Source: Micropterix aruncella (taxonomy: Eukaryota > Arthropoda > Insecta > Lepidoptera > Micropterigidae). Taken from it: DNA of 64,000 nt. The DNA lies in assembly GCA_944548615.1 (NCBI GenBank), contig OX155973.1, positions 8,173,910-8,237,909 of the forward strand. The letters run 5' to 3'. The position numbers and the translations under genes are program-made. Positions 1 through 16,930 of the stretch are shown here, piece after piece. Numbering within the stretch: the first letter of the stretch is position 1; each line of letters begins with the position of its first letter. The notes beneath the pieces were generated by a model. The model did not search any database, had not been told where the DNA came from, and worked only from the letters and a program-made list of their open reading frames with translations.

Positions 1-3629
<3,629 letters not shown>

Positions 3630-6233
3630 TCTTATATATAAAGAGAGAAGTTCCGATTCATTCATTGACTGACTCATCAACGCCCAGCCCAAACTCTTAG
3701 ACCTAGAAAGCTGAAATTTTTAACATACGTTCCTTTTAGGACGCAAACGCTCACTAAGGGCGGATTTTTCGAAATTCAACCCCTAAAGGGGTGAAAAGGG
3801 GTTTCACAGTTTGTATGGAAAACCTATATAGATGTACTTTTTAATTCGAAACTTTGAAAGACTACTCTAATAAACAAATAAGGAAATAGGTGTTTCATGT
3901 TTTTTCAAAATTCTACCCTTAACCCTTCAGGCCTCGGCCCCTCAGCCGATTGACAAGTTGATGTCCCAAAAAATTTTTGTAAAAATTAGAAAAAAAATTG
4001 AATTATGACAATGTCTCACCAAAAACATTAATTACTGCCAAACCACTGTACCCATAATTAAAATGAAACATATTAACATAACAAAACATAATAAAATAAA
4101 ACAAATTAAATTAAAATAAAATTTAAACGGGCCCGTCACGCTGAATCAGTTTGTGGCCGATATCGGCCAATCGGGGCTTGAGGGGTTAAAGGGGAAAAAC
4201 GAGGGTTTAAAATTTGTATGGACAAACGATTTTAGATGGACTTTTTATTTCGAAAGTTTGTAAGATTACTCTAATAAATAAATAAGGAAACACGTGTTTC
4301 ATATTTTTTCAAAATTCAACCCCTAAAGTGGTGAAAAGGGGTTTCGAAATTTTTATAGAGAGACGATATAGATGTACTTTTTAATTCGAAACTTTGTAAG
4401 ATTACTCTAATAAACAAATAAGAAAACAGGTGTTTCATGTTTTTTCAAAATTCAACCCCTAAAGGGGTGAAACAGGGTTCCACACTTTGTATGAATAAAC
4501 AACATTAGATGTGCTTTTTATTTAGAAAATTCGAAGGATTACTCTAATAAAAAAGTAAAATTCAACCCCTAAACGGGTGAAAAGGGGTTATACAATTTGT
4601 ATGGAGAAACGATACAGATAGACTTTTTAAATCAAAACTTTGTAATATTACTCTCATAATCAAATAAACAAATGGGTCTTTCATGGTTTTTCAAAATTTC
4701 GCCCTTAGAGGGGTAAAACGGGGTTTTAAAGTTTGTATGGATAAACGATTTTAGATGGACTTTTTAATTCGAAACTTTGTACGATTACTCTAATAAATAA
4801 ATAGAGAAATACATGTTTCATATTTATACAAAATTCAACCCCTAAAAGGGGGAAACAGTGTTACAAAGTTTGTATGAATAAACTATTTTAGATGTGGTTT
4901 TTATTTCGAATCTTTGTAGGCTTACTCAAATGAAAAAATAAGAAAATATGTCATTTAACCCCTGAAGGGGTGAAAAGGGGTTTTAAAGTTTTTATGGAAT
5001 AATGATACAGATGTACTTTTTTAATTCGAAACTTTGTAAGATTACTTTAATAAACAAATTAACAAATAGGTGTTTTATGTGTTTTTAATTCCAGCCCTAA
5101 AGGGGTGAAACGGGGTTTTAAAGTTTGTATGGATAAACGATATAGATAGGCTTTTAATTCGAAACTTTGTAAGATTACTCTAATAAACACATATGCAAAT
5201 ATGTGTATTGTTATTCAATATTCAACCCCTAAAGGGGTGAAACAGGGTTTAAATATTTCTATGGATGAACTATATTAGATGTACTTTTTTCAAAACTTTG
5301 TAAGATTACTCTAATAAACAAATAAGCAAATAAGTGTTCCGTGTTTTTCAAAATTCGACCCCTATATGGGTAAAACGGGGATCCAAAGTTTGTATGAATA
5401 AACGATATAAGACGGACGATTTATTTCGAAGCTTTGTAGGATTACTCTAATAAACAAAAAAGCAAATAGGTCTTTCGTGTTTTTTAAAAATTCAAGGGTT
5501 TCAAAGTTTGTATGAAAAATAACGATATTAGATGAACTTTGTAGTATTACTCTAATAAACATCTAAGCAAGTATGTGTTTCATATTTTTTTGAAGTTAAA
5601 CCCCTTCAGAGGTAAAAAGGGGTTTTAAGGTTTGTATAGAGAGACTATATTAGATCGACTTTTCTTTTCGAAACTTTGTAGGATTACTCTAATAAACAAA
5701 TAATCAAATACGTCTTTCGTGTTTTTTCAAAATTCAACCCCTTAAGGCGTAAAAAGGGGTTAAAAGTTTGTATGGAGAAACGATATTAGATGGAATTTGT
5801 AGGAATACTCTAAACATCTAGGCAAATACGTATTTCGTTATTTTTTTTAATTCAACCCCTATTGGGGCGAAACGGGGTTTTAATCATATTAAACAATTAA
5901 GCAAATGCATGTTTCATGTTTTTCAAAAAATTACCACTTAGGGAGTGAGAGGGGGTAAATAACCTTAAAAATCAAAATAGACTCTAGAAGGCGCTAGAAC
6001 CTCATTATAGATTCAACATTTGTCTTGATAACATGCGTAGCGCAAGCACCGCGATCGTTACATATTCACGCATTAACTGCTTAATTGATCATCATGAGGT
6101 CCATATTGACGGGAGTACAGAGAACAACGTAGAATACCTTACATATTACACGCAAAGACTTACCACTTGATTGGGAAAAAGGGATCTATATTACCCTAAA
6201 TTTAACGCGAGCGAAGCCGCGGGCCACAGCTAG
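3630..6233 (+). mobile_element. Non-autonomous Helitron, copy 2 of the tandem array
   Basis: It starts with TC immediately after the CTAG of copy 1, with no spacer, and ends with CTAG at 6230-6233. From about 4463 to 6233 it is virtually identical to copy 1 (1859-3629), at a constant offset of 2604 bp. Relative to copy 1 it lacks about 1.1 kb, near eight 134-bp units. It carries a 263-bp TTAA-flanked MITE at 3923-4185. Near identity implies a recent duplication. Confidence 0.8.
3923..4185. mobile_element. piggyBac-like MITE with TTAA target duplication
   Basis: A 263-bp insertion starting CCC and ending GGG, with an imperfect ~26-bp terminal inverted repeat rich in GGCC/CCGAT. TTAA flanks both sides (3919-3922 and 4186-4189). 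Helitron copies 1 and 3 show the empty site, a single TTAA between the same flanking bases. No ORF. TTAA duplication with CCC...GGG ends is the piggyBac signature, so mobilisation by a piggyBac transposase is inferred. Confidence 0.88.
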
Positions 6234-8655
6234 TCTTATATATAAAGAGAGAAGTTCCGATTCATTCATTGACTGACTCATCAACGCCCAGCCCAAACTC
6301 TTAGACCTAGAAAGCTGAAATTTTTAACATACGTTCCTTTTAGGACGCAAACGCTCACTAAGGGCGGATTTTTCGAAATTCAACCCCTAAAGGGGTGAAA
6401 AGGGGTTTCACAGTTTGTATGGAAAACCTATATAGATGTACTTTTTAATACGAAACTTTGAAAGACTACTCTAATAAACAAATAAGGAAATAGGTGTTTT
6501 ATGTTTTTTCAAAATTCTACCCTTAAAGGGGAAAAACGGGGGTTTAAAATTTGTATGGACAAACGATTTTAGATGGACTTTTTATTTCGAAAGTTTGTAA
6601 GATTACTCTAATAAATAAATAAGGAAACACGTGTTTCATATTTTTTCAAAATTCAATCCCTAAAGGGGTGAAAAGGGGTTTCGAAATTTTTATAGAGAGA
6701 CGATATAGATGTACTTTTTAATTTGAAACTTTGTAAGATTACTCCAATAAACAAATAAGAAAACAGGTGTTTCATGTTTTTTCAAAATTCAACCCCTAAA
6801 GGGGTGAAACGGGGTTTCAAAATTTGTATGAATGAACAATATTAGATGTGCTTTTTATTTCGAAACTTTGTAAGATTACTCTAATAAATAAATAAGGTAA
6901 CACGTGTATCATATTTTTTCAAAATTCAACCCCTAAAGGGGTGAAAAGGGGTTCCAAAGTTTGTATGGAAAATCGATATAGATGTACTTTTTAATTCGAA
7001 ACTTTTTTAGATTACTCTTATAAACAAATAATCAAATAGGTGTTTTATGGTTTTTCAAAATTCCGCCCCTAAAGGGGTAATACGGGGGTTTAAAGTTTGT
7101 ATGGATAAACGATTTTAGATGGACTTTTTATTTCGAAAGTTTGTAAGATTACTCTAATAAATAAATAAGGAAACACGTGTTTCATATTTTTTTAAATTCA
7201 ACCCCTAAAGGGGTGAAAATGGGTTTCACAGTTTGTATGGAAAACCTATATAGATGTACTTTTTAATTCGAAACTTTGAAAGACTACTCTAATAAACAAA
7301 TAAGAAAACAGGTGTTTCATGTTTTTTCAAAATTCAACCCCTAAAGGGGTGAAACAGGGTTTCAAAATTTGTATGAATGAACAATATTAGATGTGCTTTT
7401 TATTTCGAAACTTTGTAAGATTACTCTAATAAATAAATAAGGAAACACGTGTATCATATTTTTTTTAAATTCAACCCCTAAAGGGGTGAAAAGGGGTTCC
7501 AAAATTTGTATAGAAAATCGATATAGATGTACTTTTTAATTCGAAACTTTTTAAGATTACTCTTATAAACAAATAATCAAATAGGTGTTTTATGGTTTTT
7601 CAAAATTCCGCCCCTAATACGGGGGCTTAAAGTTTGTATATATAAACTATTTTAGATGGACTTTTTATTTCGAAACTTTGTAAGGTTACTCTAATAAATA
7701 AATAAGGAAACACGTGTTTCATTTTTTTTCAAAATTCCACAACTAAAGGGGTGAAAAGGGGTTTCGAAATTTGTATGGAAAACGATATAGATATACTTTT
7801 TAATTCGAAACTTTGTAAGATTACTCGAATAAACAAATAAGCAAATATGTCTTTTGTGTTTTTTCAAAATTCAACCCCTAAAGGGGTGAAACTGGGTTTC
7901 AAAATTTGTATGAAAAAACGATATTAGATGAACTTTGTAGGATTACTTTAAAAACCATCTAAGCAAATAATATGTGTTTCGTATTTTTTTGAAATTTCAC
8001 CCCTAAAGGCGTAAAATGGGGTGTTTAAGTTTGTATGGAGAAACGATATCAGATGGACTTTTTATTTTGAAACTTTGTAGGATAACTCTAATAAACAAAT
8101 AATTAAATACGTCTTACGCGTTTTTTCACAATTCAACCCCTAAAGGCGTGAAAAGGGGTTTAAAATTTGTATGGACAAACGATATTAGATGGAAATTGTA
8201 TGCTCTAATAAACATTTAGGCAAATACGTATTTAGTATTTTTTAATTCAACCCCTAATGTGGCGAAAAGGGGTTTAAATGATAATAAACAAATAAGCAAA
8301 TGCATGTTTCATATTTTTCTAAAATCTACCACTTAGGGGGTGAGAAGGGGTAAATAACCCTAAAAATCAAAATAGAAGTCGCGCGCGACGGTTCCCGGAC
8401 GTGAAAAGGCGCTAGAACCTCATTATAAATTCATCATTTGTCTCGATAACATGCGTAGCGCAAGCACCGCGATCGTCACATCTTCACGCCTTAATTACTT
8501 AGTTGATCATCATGAAGTACATATTGACAGGAGTACCTACAGAGAAGGACGTTAGATACCTTTATATATTACACGCAAAAATTTACCACTTGACTGGGAA
8601 AAAGGGATCTATCTTAACCCAAATTTAACGCGTGCGAAGCCGCGGGCAACAGCTA

Positions 8656-8656
<1 letters not shown>
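6234..8656 (+). mobile_element. Non-autonomous Helitron, copy 3 of the tandem array
   Basis: It begins with TC right after the CTAG of copy 2 and ends with CTAG at 8653-8656, followed by T of the (TA)n tract. That matches Helitron insertion between A and T. The same 134-bp internal units are present, but this copy is more diverged in its 3' half than copies 1 and 2 are from each other. No coding potential. Confidence 0.78.

Positions 8657-8730
<74 letters not shown>
8657..8730. repeat. (TA)n microsatellite
   Basis: Alternating TA with a single TATACATA interruption, between the Helitron 3' end and a Penelope-like 3' terminal region. Confidence 0.95.
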
Positions 8731-8731
<1 letters not shown>

Positions 8732-8807
8732 TTTTTTATTGAAAATTTTGTATTTTTATACACTTTAGGGTTTTTGGTTAGTAAAAGGGATAGAGTTGAG
8801 TACCTTA

Positions 8808-8846
8808 GCCGAACGTTTCGGAGCCCGTGGCTCCTTCCTCAGCGGC
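8808..8846 (-). ncRNA. Hammerhead-ribozyme-like motif (Penelope pseudo-LTR)
   Basis: On the - strand: stem I GCCG/CGGC, core CTGAGGA, one unpaired A, stem II GGAGCC/GGCTCC with an ACG loop, then GAA, a self-complementary ACGT as stem III, and T as the cleavage-site H position. This agrees with published minimalist hammerheads in Penelope-like elements, thought to act as dimers. The unpaired A before stem II departs from the textbook core, so activity is uncertain. Confidence 0.6.
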
Positions 8847-9169
8847 GAGAAGAATACTGGCATCCGCTGCTGTCACCAACGGCTACCCGCTTTTCTTCTG
8901 TGGTACTGGGAGAATGGTGATTTGGCAGGATGATAATGTGAATTTGAATTAAAATGGTTTAATTTTGAATTAAAAAAAAATACATATTTTTTTAAATTTT
9001 ATTAAAAAAATATATATATAAAATAGTTGGAGCGCATGTGTGTTAAAAGTGTTTGAACTACATATGTGTGGGGAGGTGAGTGTGTGTGAGTATGTGTGTT
9101 GGATTGTGTGGGTGTGTGTATGCGATGAATATGTTAATTTCGTTTTGATATGTGTTAATAATGGAACAC

Positions 9170-9244
9170 TCAGTGTTGGACGTTTAGTCCGCACCCCTGG
9201 CAAGCTCCTAGTACCCATATATGTCCAAGTTCCCACGTTTTAAG
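9170..9244 (-). pseudogene. GIY-YIG endonuclease C-terminal remnant
   Basis: The last codons of a Penelope-like ORF. The reading [18 protein letters not shown] ends at the stop 9170-9172 and matches the C-terminus of the ORF at 12570-12936. The rest of the ORF is missing. Confidence 0.7.
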
Positions 9245-9270
9245 TTTTATTTCCGGTGTATTTGGACTGG

Positions 9271-9504
<234 letters not shown>

Positions 9505-9764
9505 ATTGAAATTATGTTTCTCACTAAATAAATGAAATGATAAAATAATGAAAGGGCACTTATCTGGTCTGTGGTGACCAGGAGTGACTCCACGCCTTCT
9601 TCTTCTCCTCACTCAGTGTTTGCTGGTGCTTCCTGCTGTGGCACTAGAACCCGATCAAAATGGCAGTCTTTCACAGCGGCACACAACAATGCGAGACGAG
9701 AATGAATGCTGGAAAATAATAGGCGATTAGTGTTTCTTAAATATTAATGATTGTTATAAAATGT

Positions 9765-9799
9765 ATATCAATATTTCGGCTCAGCCGTCGTCAAGATAT
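9765..9799 (-). ncRNA. Divergent hammerhead-like motif 3' of the Penelope ORF
   Basis: On the - strand: stem I ATATC/GATAT, core TTGACGA (C3 replaced by T), one unpaired C, stem II GGC/GCC with a TGA loop, GAA, self-complementary ATAT as stem III, and T at the cleavage position. The architecture is the same as in the other five motifs, including one extra base before stem II. It lies about 190 bp downstream of the ORF stop, where Penelope pseudo-LTR ribozymes are expected. The C3 change would probably impair catalysis. Confidence 0.45.
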
Positions 9800-9991
9800 G
9801 TGACATTTCTGAAATCGAACAATTCGTTGAAAATTTAAATTCAAGGAATCGAACAAAAAGAAATGGATTAATAATATTTTACACGATTTAGTTAAGGTAC
9901 CGAAACCAACCGTGCAAAACGTTATTTTAAAATGAATGATAAAAATTAAAATAAAAAGCATTTGATGATTATGATAATATGATAAACCTTA

Positions 9992-12118
9992 TTAATTTTG
10001 CCTATTGAGACCGGAACCTTTGCAAGCGCCTAAAATATAAATATAAGCCAATTCCCAAGATTTGACGTCCCTTTCTTGTGCATTATCACCAAGGCATTTT
10101 ATTATTTTAACTTTAAAACATTGATCAAAAGATAAATTATGTGCCCTGGCATGCAAAGATATTGGGAGTTGGCTTTCATTTCCTACACTAGCCCTATGAT
10201 TATTTAGTCTAATATTAAGTGGTGTTGTTGTTTCACCGATATAAAAGGCATCACAAGTCCTGCACAGAAGTTGATATACTATATTTTTTGAAATACAACT
10301 GCAGTGAAAGGGAACCCTGTAACTATTAGTAGTATTTGGACTGTTAAAAAAAGGACTTAGATCTAACAGAGGACAAGTTTTACAACGTGGACGACCACAA
10401 GGTTGAAGACCATAAGTATTATTACCAATAGAGAAATTTTGATTATTTTTTGTTTTGTTTAATATTGATCTAATATTAGGTGGTCTGCGGAAAGATAAAA
10501 TTGGCGGTGAATCTAAGAGATCCTTAGTGGATGCATCATTAGAAATGATGGGGAATAAATCAGATAATATATCTCGCAGTTTCTCAGCACCAGGAAAATA
10601 AGTGGTGCTAAGAAAGATTTTATTATTATTATTATTTTTATTTGAAGTAATTTTAGGTTTTGGTATATATTTTACTTCAGAGTTTAGAATATGTTTATCC
10701 AATAGAGGAGCAGGGTATTTTCTTTCAAGAAGAGATTGCTTTAGATTATTGAGATATTTATCTAAATTTTCTTTGTTGTTAACTAAACGGTGTCCGCGAA
10801 TGGACATTGAATAGGGAATGGATCTCTTGGTGTGAAATGGATGACAGCTATCAAAGTGTAAATACTGTTCTTTATTTGTAGGTTTTATATGAATCGCGGT
10901 TTTAATTTTACCTTCGGAAATTGTTAAATCAACATCTAAGAAAGTAATTTGTGATTTAGAAATGGTATGAGTGAAACTCAAAGGGCCAAAATTATTTAGG
11001 TCGTCAAGAAAGGTTGTTAGAGTAGTTTGTCCGTGTGGCCAAATCATTACTATGTCGTCAATAAATCTATACCATAATATGGGTTTTAAATTTTGCGTTT
11101 GAAGAAAATTTTGCTCGAATAATCCCATGAAAAGGTTGGCATACGACGGTGCCATTCGCGTGCCCATAGCAGTCCCTTTAATTTGAAGATAAAATTCATC
11201 TTCAAAGGAGAAAGCATTACACGTTAAGACAAACTCGGCTAATTTGCAAAGAAAATCCGTAGAAGGTATTTGAGGATGAGGTCTCTCATCAAGAAAATAA
11301 GAAATGGCTTCCAATCCTAAATTATGAGGAATATTGGTATACAGGGATATGGCGTCAATAGTAACAAATAATAGGTCGTCTGACTTTGGAATTACAGTAT
11401 TCTTTAAAATATCAATAAAATGATAGCTGTCTTTGATATGAGAATTTAGATTTTTCACAAAAGGTTGTAAAAAATAATCTACAAAAGCCGAAATTCTTTC
11501 TGTCGGAGAGTTAAAGCTTGCGACTATTCGTCGTCCAGGATTATTAGGCTTGTGAATTTTAGGTAATAGATAAAAATTTGGAGTTCTGATAGGATCAGGA
11601 ATTAAAGTTTTAACATCTTCGTCTGATAATTTTTCATTTGATTTATTTTGTTCAATATATTTTTTAATTTTCACTGCAAAATTTTTGTTTGGATCTCTGG
11701 ATAGTTTTTTATAGAAAGTTTCATCTCTAAGTTGTCTCAAGCCTTCAGTAACATAGTCAGTTTTGTTAAGTATGACAGTAGTGGAACCTTTATCAGCCGG
11801 CAAAATGACGATGCTGGTATCCTTGCTAAGACTCTCAAGAGCTGCACGTTCATCTACTGACAAGTTTGATGTTGGCTTGAGGCTATTTAGAAAAGATGGC
11901 TGTGTTACTTTGTTTAATAAAATAGTAATAAAATTTTCTACCGGATGATTTTTTGGTAATGGAGGGGGTTCTTTATTAGAGTGTGGACGAAATTGAGATA
12001 GTGCATTGTGTAATTTAATATTATTATTGTTATTCTTTTGATTTGAATGCCAAAATTCACGCCATCTTAAATTACGACAAAATTTAACAACATCATTACC
12101 AAAACTAAAATGGTTCAC
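9992..12118 (-). CDS. Penelope-like reverse transcriptase with GIY-YIG endonuclease (708 aa)
   Basis: Telomerase-related reverse transcriptase that would copy element RNA at a nick made by its own endonuclease. Seen in the protein: ADKG (108-111); motif A region [12 protein letters not shown] (253-264); motif [14 protein letters not shown] (312-324); catalytic FIDDI (352-356); the family block around [12 protein letters not shown] (426-437); a Cys cluster CGRPRCKTC (574-582); and a C-terminal GIY-YIG nuclease with VYQLLC (614-619), YIGET (626-630), R637 and H641. Length is normal for the animal GIY-YIG-bearing Penelope families. The first Met is used. Poly-Asn runs (29-33, 494-499) come from AAT repeats. 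No stop or frameshift is visible, so the copy is probably young. No intron is evident. Confidence 0.92.
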   Translation of the reverse strand: MNHFSFGNDVVKFCRNLRWREFWHSNQKNNNNNIKLHNALSQFRPHSNKEPPPLPKNHPVENFITILLNKVTQPSFLNSLKPTSNLSVDERAALESLSKDTSIVILPADKGSTTVILNKTDYVTEGLRQLRDETFYKKLSRDPNKNFAVKIKKYIEQNKSNEKLSDEDVKTLIPDPIRTPNFYLLPKIHKPNNPGRRIVASFNSPTERISAFVDYFLQPFVKNLNSHIKDSYHFIDILKNTVIPKSDDLLFVTIDAISLYTNIPHNLGLEAISYFLDERPHPQIPSTDFLCKLAEFVLTCNAFSFEDEFYLQIKGTAMGTRMAPSYANLFMGLFEQNFLQTQNLKPILWYRFIDDIVMIWPHGQTTLTTFLDDLNNFGPLSFTHTISKSQITFLDVDLTISEGKIKTAIHIKPTNKEQYLHFDSCHPFHTKRSIPYSMSIRGHRLVNNKENLDKYLNNLKQSLLERKYPAPLLDKHILNSEVKYIPKPKITSNKNNNNNKIFLSTTYFPGAEKLRDILSDLFPIISNDASTKDLLDSPPILSFRRPPNIRSILNKTKNNQNFSIGNNTYGLQPCGRPRCKTCPLLDLSPFFNSPNTTNSYRVPFHCSCISKNIVYQLLCRTCDAFYIGETTTPLNIRLNNHRASVGNESQLPISLHARAHNLSFDQCFKVKIIKCLGDNAQERDVKSWELAYIYILGACKGSGLNRQN

Positions 12119-12148
12119 ATTTTGAGTCGGTGTGAAATTTAGACCTTT

Positions 12149-12298
<150 letters not shown>

Positions 12299-12374
12299 TT
12301 TTTTATTGAAAATTTTGTATTTTTATACACTTTAGGGTTTTTGGTTAGTAAAAGGGATAGAGTTGAGTACCTTG

Positions 12375-12413
12375 GCCGAACGTTTCGGAGCCCGTGGCTC
12401 CTTCCTCAGCGGC
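12375..12413 (-). ncRNA. Hammerhead-ribozyme-like motif (inverted pseudo-LTR)
   Basis: Identical to the 8808-8846 motif: CTGAGGA core, six-pair stem II, GAA, ACGT stem III and a GCCG/CGGC stem I, on the - strand. Confidence 0.58.
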
Positions 12414-12569
12414 GAGAAGAATACTGGCATCCGCTGCTGTCACCAACGGCTACCCGCTTTTCTTCTGTGGTACTGGGAGAATGGTGATTTGGCGGGATGA
12501 TAATGTGAATTTAAATTAAAATGGTTTAATTTTGAATTTAAAAAAATACATATTTTTTAAAATTTTATT

Positions 12570-12936
12570 AGCCCTGACACTAAGCCCTAACACTACTGAA
12601 GTCTACAAAATCAGCACACATGCGGACTGCGCTTCGCAAAACTGCATTTACCACCTACAATGCAGATTTTGTGATGCATTTTATGTAGGTGAAACTACCA
12701 ATAGACTCAATCTTCGCATGAATAATCATCGTTGCTCAGCCAAAGGAGGCGTATCAAATCTTCCAATCCCCACCCACGCGCGATCGCATGGCAAAAGCTT
12801 CGATGAGTGTTTCACTGTGAAAGTTATTAGGGCATTCCCGGAAAATACACCGGAAATAAAACTTAAAACGTGGGAACTTGGACATATATGGGTACTAGGA
12901 GCTTGCCAGGGGTGCGGACTAAACGTCCAACACTGA
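12570..12936 (+). pseudogene. Penelope GIY-YIG endonuclease domain, 5'-truncated
   Basis: Reads as a GIY-YIG domain (CIYHLQC, YVGETT, R and H of the R..NNHR block) and ends ...[12 protein letters not shown] at a TGA (12934-12936). It resembles the nuclease of the intact element at 9992-12118 but is clearly diverged. There is no RT upstream, so this is a 5'-truncated remnant. An ATG at 12532 gives an open frame, but the sequence before about 12590 belongs to the inverted pseudo-LTR. Confidence 0.8.
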
Positions 12937-13256
12937 GTGTTCCATTATTAACACACATCAAAACGAAATTAACATATTCATCGCATACACACACCCACAC
13001 AATCCAACACACATACTCACACACACTCACCTCCCCACACATATGTAGTTCAAACACTTTTAACACACATGCGCTACAACTATTTTAAATATATTTTGTT
13101 AATAAAATTTTAAAAAATATGTATTTTTTTAAATTCAAAATTAAACCATTTTAATTTAAATTCACATTATCATCCCGCCAAATCACCATTCTCCCAGTAC
13201 CACAGAAGAAAAGCGGGTAGCCGTTGGTGACAGCAGCGGATGCCAGTATTCTTCTC

Positions 13257-13295
13257 GCCGCTGAGGAAGGAGCCACGGGCTCCGAAACGTTCGGC
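13257..13295 (+). ncRNA. Hammerhead-ribozyme-like motif (3' pseudo-LTR)
   Basis: The same 39-nt motif on the + strand, downstream of the GIY-YIG fragment, where the ribozyme of a Penelope pseudo-LTR is expected. Confidence 0.6.
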
Positions 13296-13339
13296 CAAGG
13301 TACTCAACTCTATCCCTTTTACTAACCAAAAACCCTAAA

Positions 13340-13486
<147 letters not shown>

Positions 13487-13521
13487 TATTTAATTGTAAG
13501 GTTAGTGAAGGTTGTACCTTT

Positions 13522-13560
13522 GCCGGACGTTTCGGAGCCCGTGGCTCCTTCTTCAGCGGC
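13522..13560 (-). ncRNA. Hammerhead-ribozyme-like motif (inverted pair, left)
   Basis: - strand: GCCG/CGGC stem I extendable by two T-A pairs, core CTGAAGA, unpaired A, GGAGCC/GGCTCC stem II, GAA, ACGT stem III, C at the cleavage position. The variable core base and the H base differ from the other lineage, while all pairing is kept. Confidence 0.6.
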
Positions 13561-13621
13561 AAGAAGAATACTCAGTATTCTTAGTATTCTCAGTATTCTC
13601 AGTATTCTGAGTATTCTTCTT

Positions 13622-13660
13622 GCCGCTGAAGAAGGAGCCACGGGCTCCGAAACGTCCGGC
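13622..13660 (+). ncRNA. Hammerhead-ribozyme-like motif (inverted pair, right)
   Basis: Mirror copy of 13522-13560 on the + strand. The two facing copies would also form one long hairpin if transcribed together. Confidence 0.6.
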
Positions 13661-13715
13661 AAAGGTACAACCTTCACTAACCTTACAATTAAATAAAAAT
13701 GTTTTAAAAGTTTTC

Positions 13716-14640
<925 letters not shown>

Positions 14641-14892
14641 TTGTCACGATGTAAGTGGCCACTTTCATTGATATGAGGGCATGTCACGCTTTTAGTTTTA
14701 AGTTTTCAGCTGAATATTGATCGCAGCTTCTTTATATCGCACCTTTAGAAAATAAAAAAACGAAATTCGAAATTTTAAATTCTTCCATCTGTCAAGTAGC
14801 TCGTCTTGTCTTGTTATTTCCCCTGAAATAATAGGAAATTGAGTGAGTTTACGTATAAAGAAGGATTGTAGCTTAATTTTTGAGATAATTGG

Positions 14893-15084
14893 ATGAAGGG
14901 TGAGCGTTTACTAGTTGAAAAATGGGCCCAACTTAAACCTACTCCTCTTTCCGCAAGTGAGAGGCATTCATCATTCTCGTTAACACCTAAAGCATTCCCG
15001 AATCCGATCAAGGGAATCCTTCGTCACGATGTAAGTGGCTTTTATAATTATTTACTTTATAATCATCTTATTGATCAATTCTAA
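14893..15084 (+). CDS. Unrecognised 63-aa ORF, array copy 2
   Basis: Same protein as the 14015-14206 ORF, with no change. Followed by TAA in AATTCTAAAAAG. Function unknown. Confidence 0.3.
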   Translation: MKGERLLVEKWAQLKPTPLSASERHSSFSLTPKAFPNPIKGILRHDVSGFYNYLLYNHLIDQF

Positions 15085-15422
15085 AAAGAATATATACACA
15101 AAACTATCAAATATTTCAAAATATTGAATTTTTACATATTTTATAGGTTAAAGGTAATCTTTCCAACTAATAGGAAAGAGCTGACTGCTTCCTTTCATTG
15201 ATATGAGGGCATGTCACGCTTTTAGTTTTAAGTTTTCAGCTGAATATTGATCGCAGCTTCTTTATATCGCACCTTTAGAAAATAAAAAAACGAAATTCGA
15301 AATTTTAAATTCTTCCATCTGTCAAGTAGCTCGTCTTGTCTTTTTATTTCCCCTGAAATAATAGGAAATTGAGTGAGTTTACGTATAAAGAAGGATTGTA
15401 GCTTAATTTTTGAGATAATTGG

Positions 15423-15614
15423 ATGAAGGGTGAGCGTTTACTAGTTGAAAAATGGGCCCAACTTAAACCTACTCCTCTTTCCGCAAGTGAGAGGCATTCA
15501 TCATTCTCGTTAACACCTAAAGCATTCCCGAATCCGATCAAGGGAATCCTTCGTCACGATGTAAGTGGCTTTTATAATTATTTACTTTATAATCATCTTA
15601 TTGATCAATTCTAA
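15423..15614 (+). CDS. Unrecognised 63-aa ORF, array copy 3
   Basis: Identical protein to copy 2, in a unit offset by 530 bp. Confidence 0.3.
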   Translation: MKGERLLVEKWAQLKPTPLSASERHSSFSLTPKAFPNPIKGILRHDVSGFYNYLLYNHLIDQF

Positions 15615-15983
15615 AAAGAATATATACACAAAACTATCAAATATTTCAAAATATTGAATTTTTACATATTTTATGTTTCGTTCATTGTAAATAATCCATT
15701 TAGGTTAAAGGTAATCTTTCCAACTACCTAATAGGAAAGAGCTGACTGCTTCCTTTCATTGATATGAGGGCATGTCACGCTTTTAGTTTTAAGTTTTCAG
15801 CTGAATATTGATCGCAGCTTCTTTATATCGCACCTTTAGAAAATAAAAAAACGAAATTCGAAATTTTAAATTCTTCCATCTGTCAAGTAGCTCGTCTTGT
15901 CTTGTTATTTCCCCTGAAATAATAGGAAATTGAGTGAGTTTACGTATAGAGAAGGATTGTAGCTTAATTTTTGAGATAATTGG

Positions 15984-16175
15984 ATGAAGGGTGAGCGTTT
16001 ACTAGTTGAAAAATGGGCCCAACTTAAACCTACTCCTCTTTCCGCAAGTGAGAGGCATTCATCATTCTCGTTAATACCTAAAGCATTCCCGAATCCGATC
16101 AAGGGAATCCTTCGTCACGATGTAAGTGGCTTTTATAATTATTTACTTTATAATCATCTTATTGATCAATTCTAA
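15984..16175 (+). CDS. Unrecognised 63-aa ORF, array copy 4
   Basis: Same ORF with one visible substitution (FSLIPKAF instead of FSLTPKAF, ACA to ATA). The open frame is kept, but four recently duplicated copies do not prove selection. Confidence 0.3.
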   Translation: MKGERLLVEKWAQLKPTPLSASERHSSFSLIPKAFPNPIKGILRHDVSGFYNYLLYNHLIDQF

Positions 16176-16196
16176 AAAGAATATATACACAAAACT

Positions 16197-16380
<184 letters not shown>

Positions 16381-16930
16381 TTTAAAAACGTCCTTCATAA
16401 AACGTATTTTGCTGACAGTCTCTATAAGTTTTCTTATAATAAAATATAGAGATGAACATTATGTATTCAGTTTAGGTGTTGAAAATAAAATAAAAAATAA
16501 TATTCTAAATTTAAAATGGAAAATGGCTATGATTCATGATTTCCAAAATTCGTCGTTTAAAGTGTTAAGAAGTAACAACTTCAATAAAATATTATTATTC
16601 GTAGGTATATGGTATAAAAGAAAATGTATTATATAGATAAGAAATATCGACGGAGGATCATTGATGGTGCTACAACATCGATAAGGCACCATGGATATAA
16701 AAAACATCGATAATCGATCTCTAGCCATCGATGTTTTCGATATATCGGACATTCATGTCCATCCCTATTAGAATCGTTATATCATCCCGAGCGTCATAGG
16801 GTACCTTAAATATCAAATTATAGTTGTCTAAATGTCTAAATCTCCAAATATCAATATAACATAAATATATCGTGTTTAGTGTCAAATGAAAGGTCTGACT
16901 GAGTACATTCCAAAAATATTTAAGTATCTA
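16381..16930. other. AT-rich spacer without a recognised gene
   Basis: No coding segment is recognised. Near 16635-16750 there is a cluster of ATCGAT/TCGATA words forming weak inverted repeats (AACATCGATAATCGATC and TAGCCATCGATGTT). These could be the end of an unidentified short element. Confidence 0.4.

Noticed and set aside
12863..13088. ORFs with His-Thr/Val-Cys repeats next to the GIY-YIG fragment
   Set aside because: They come from the (CA)n-rich 3'UTR of the Penelope element and the antisense of its C-terminus.
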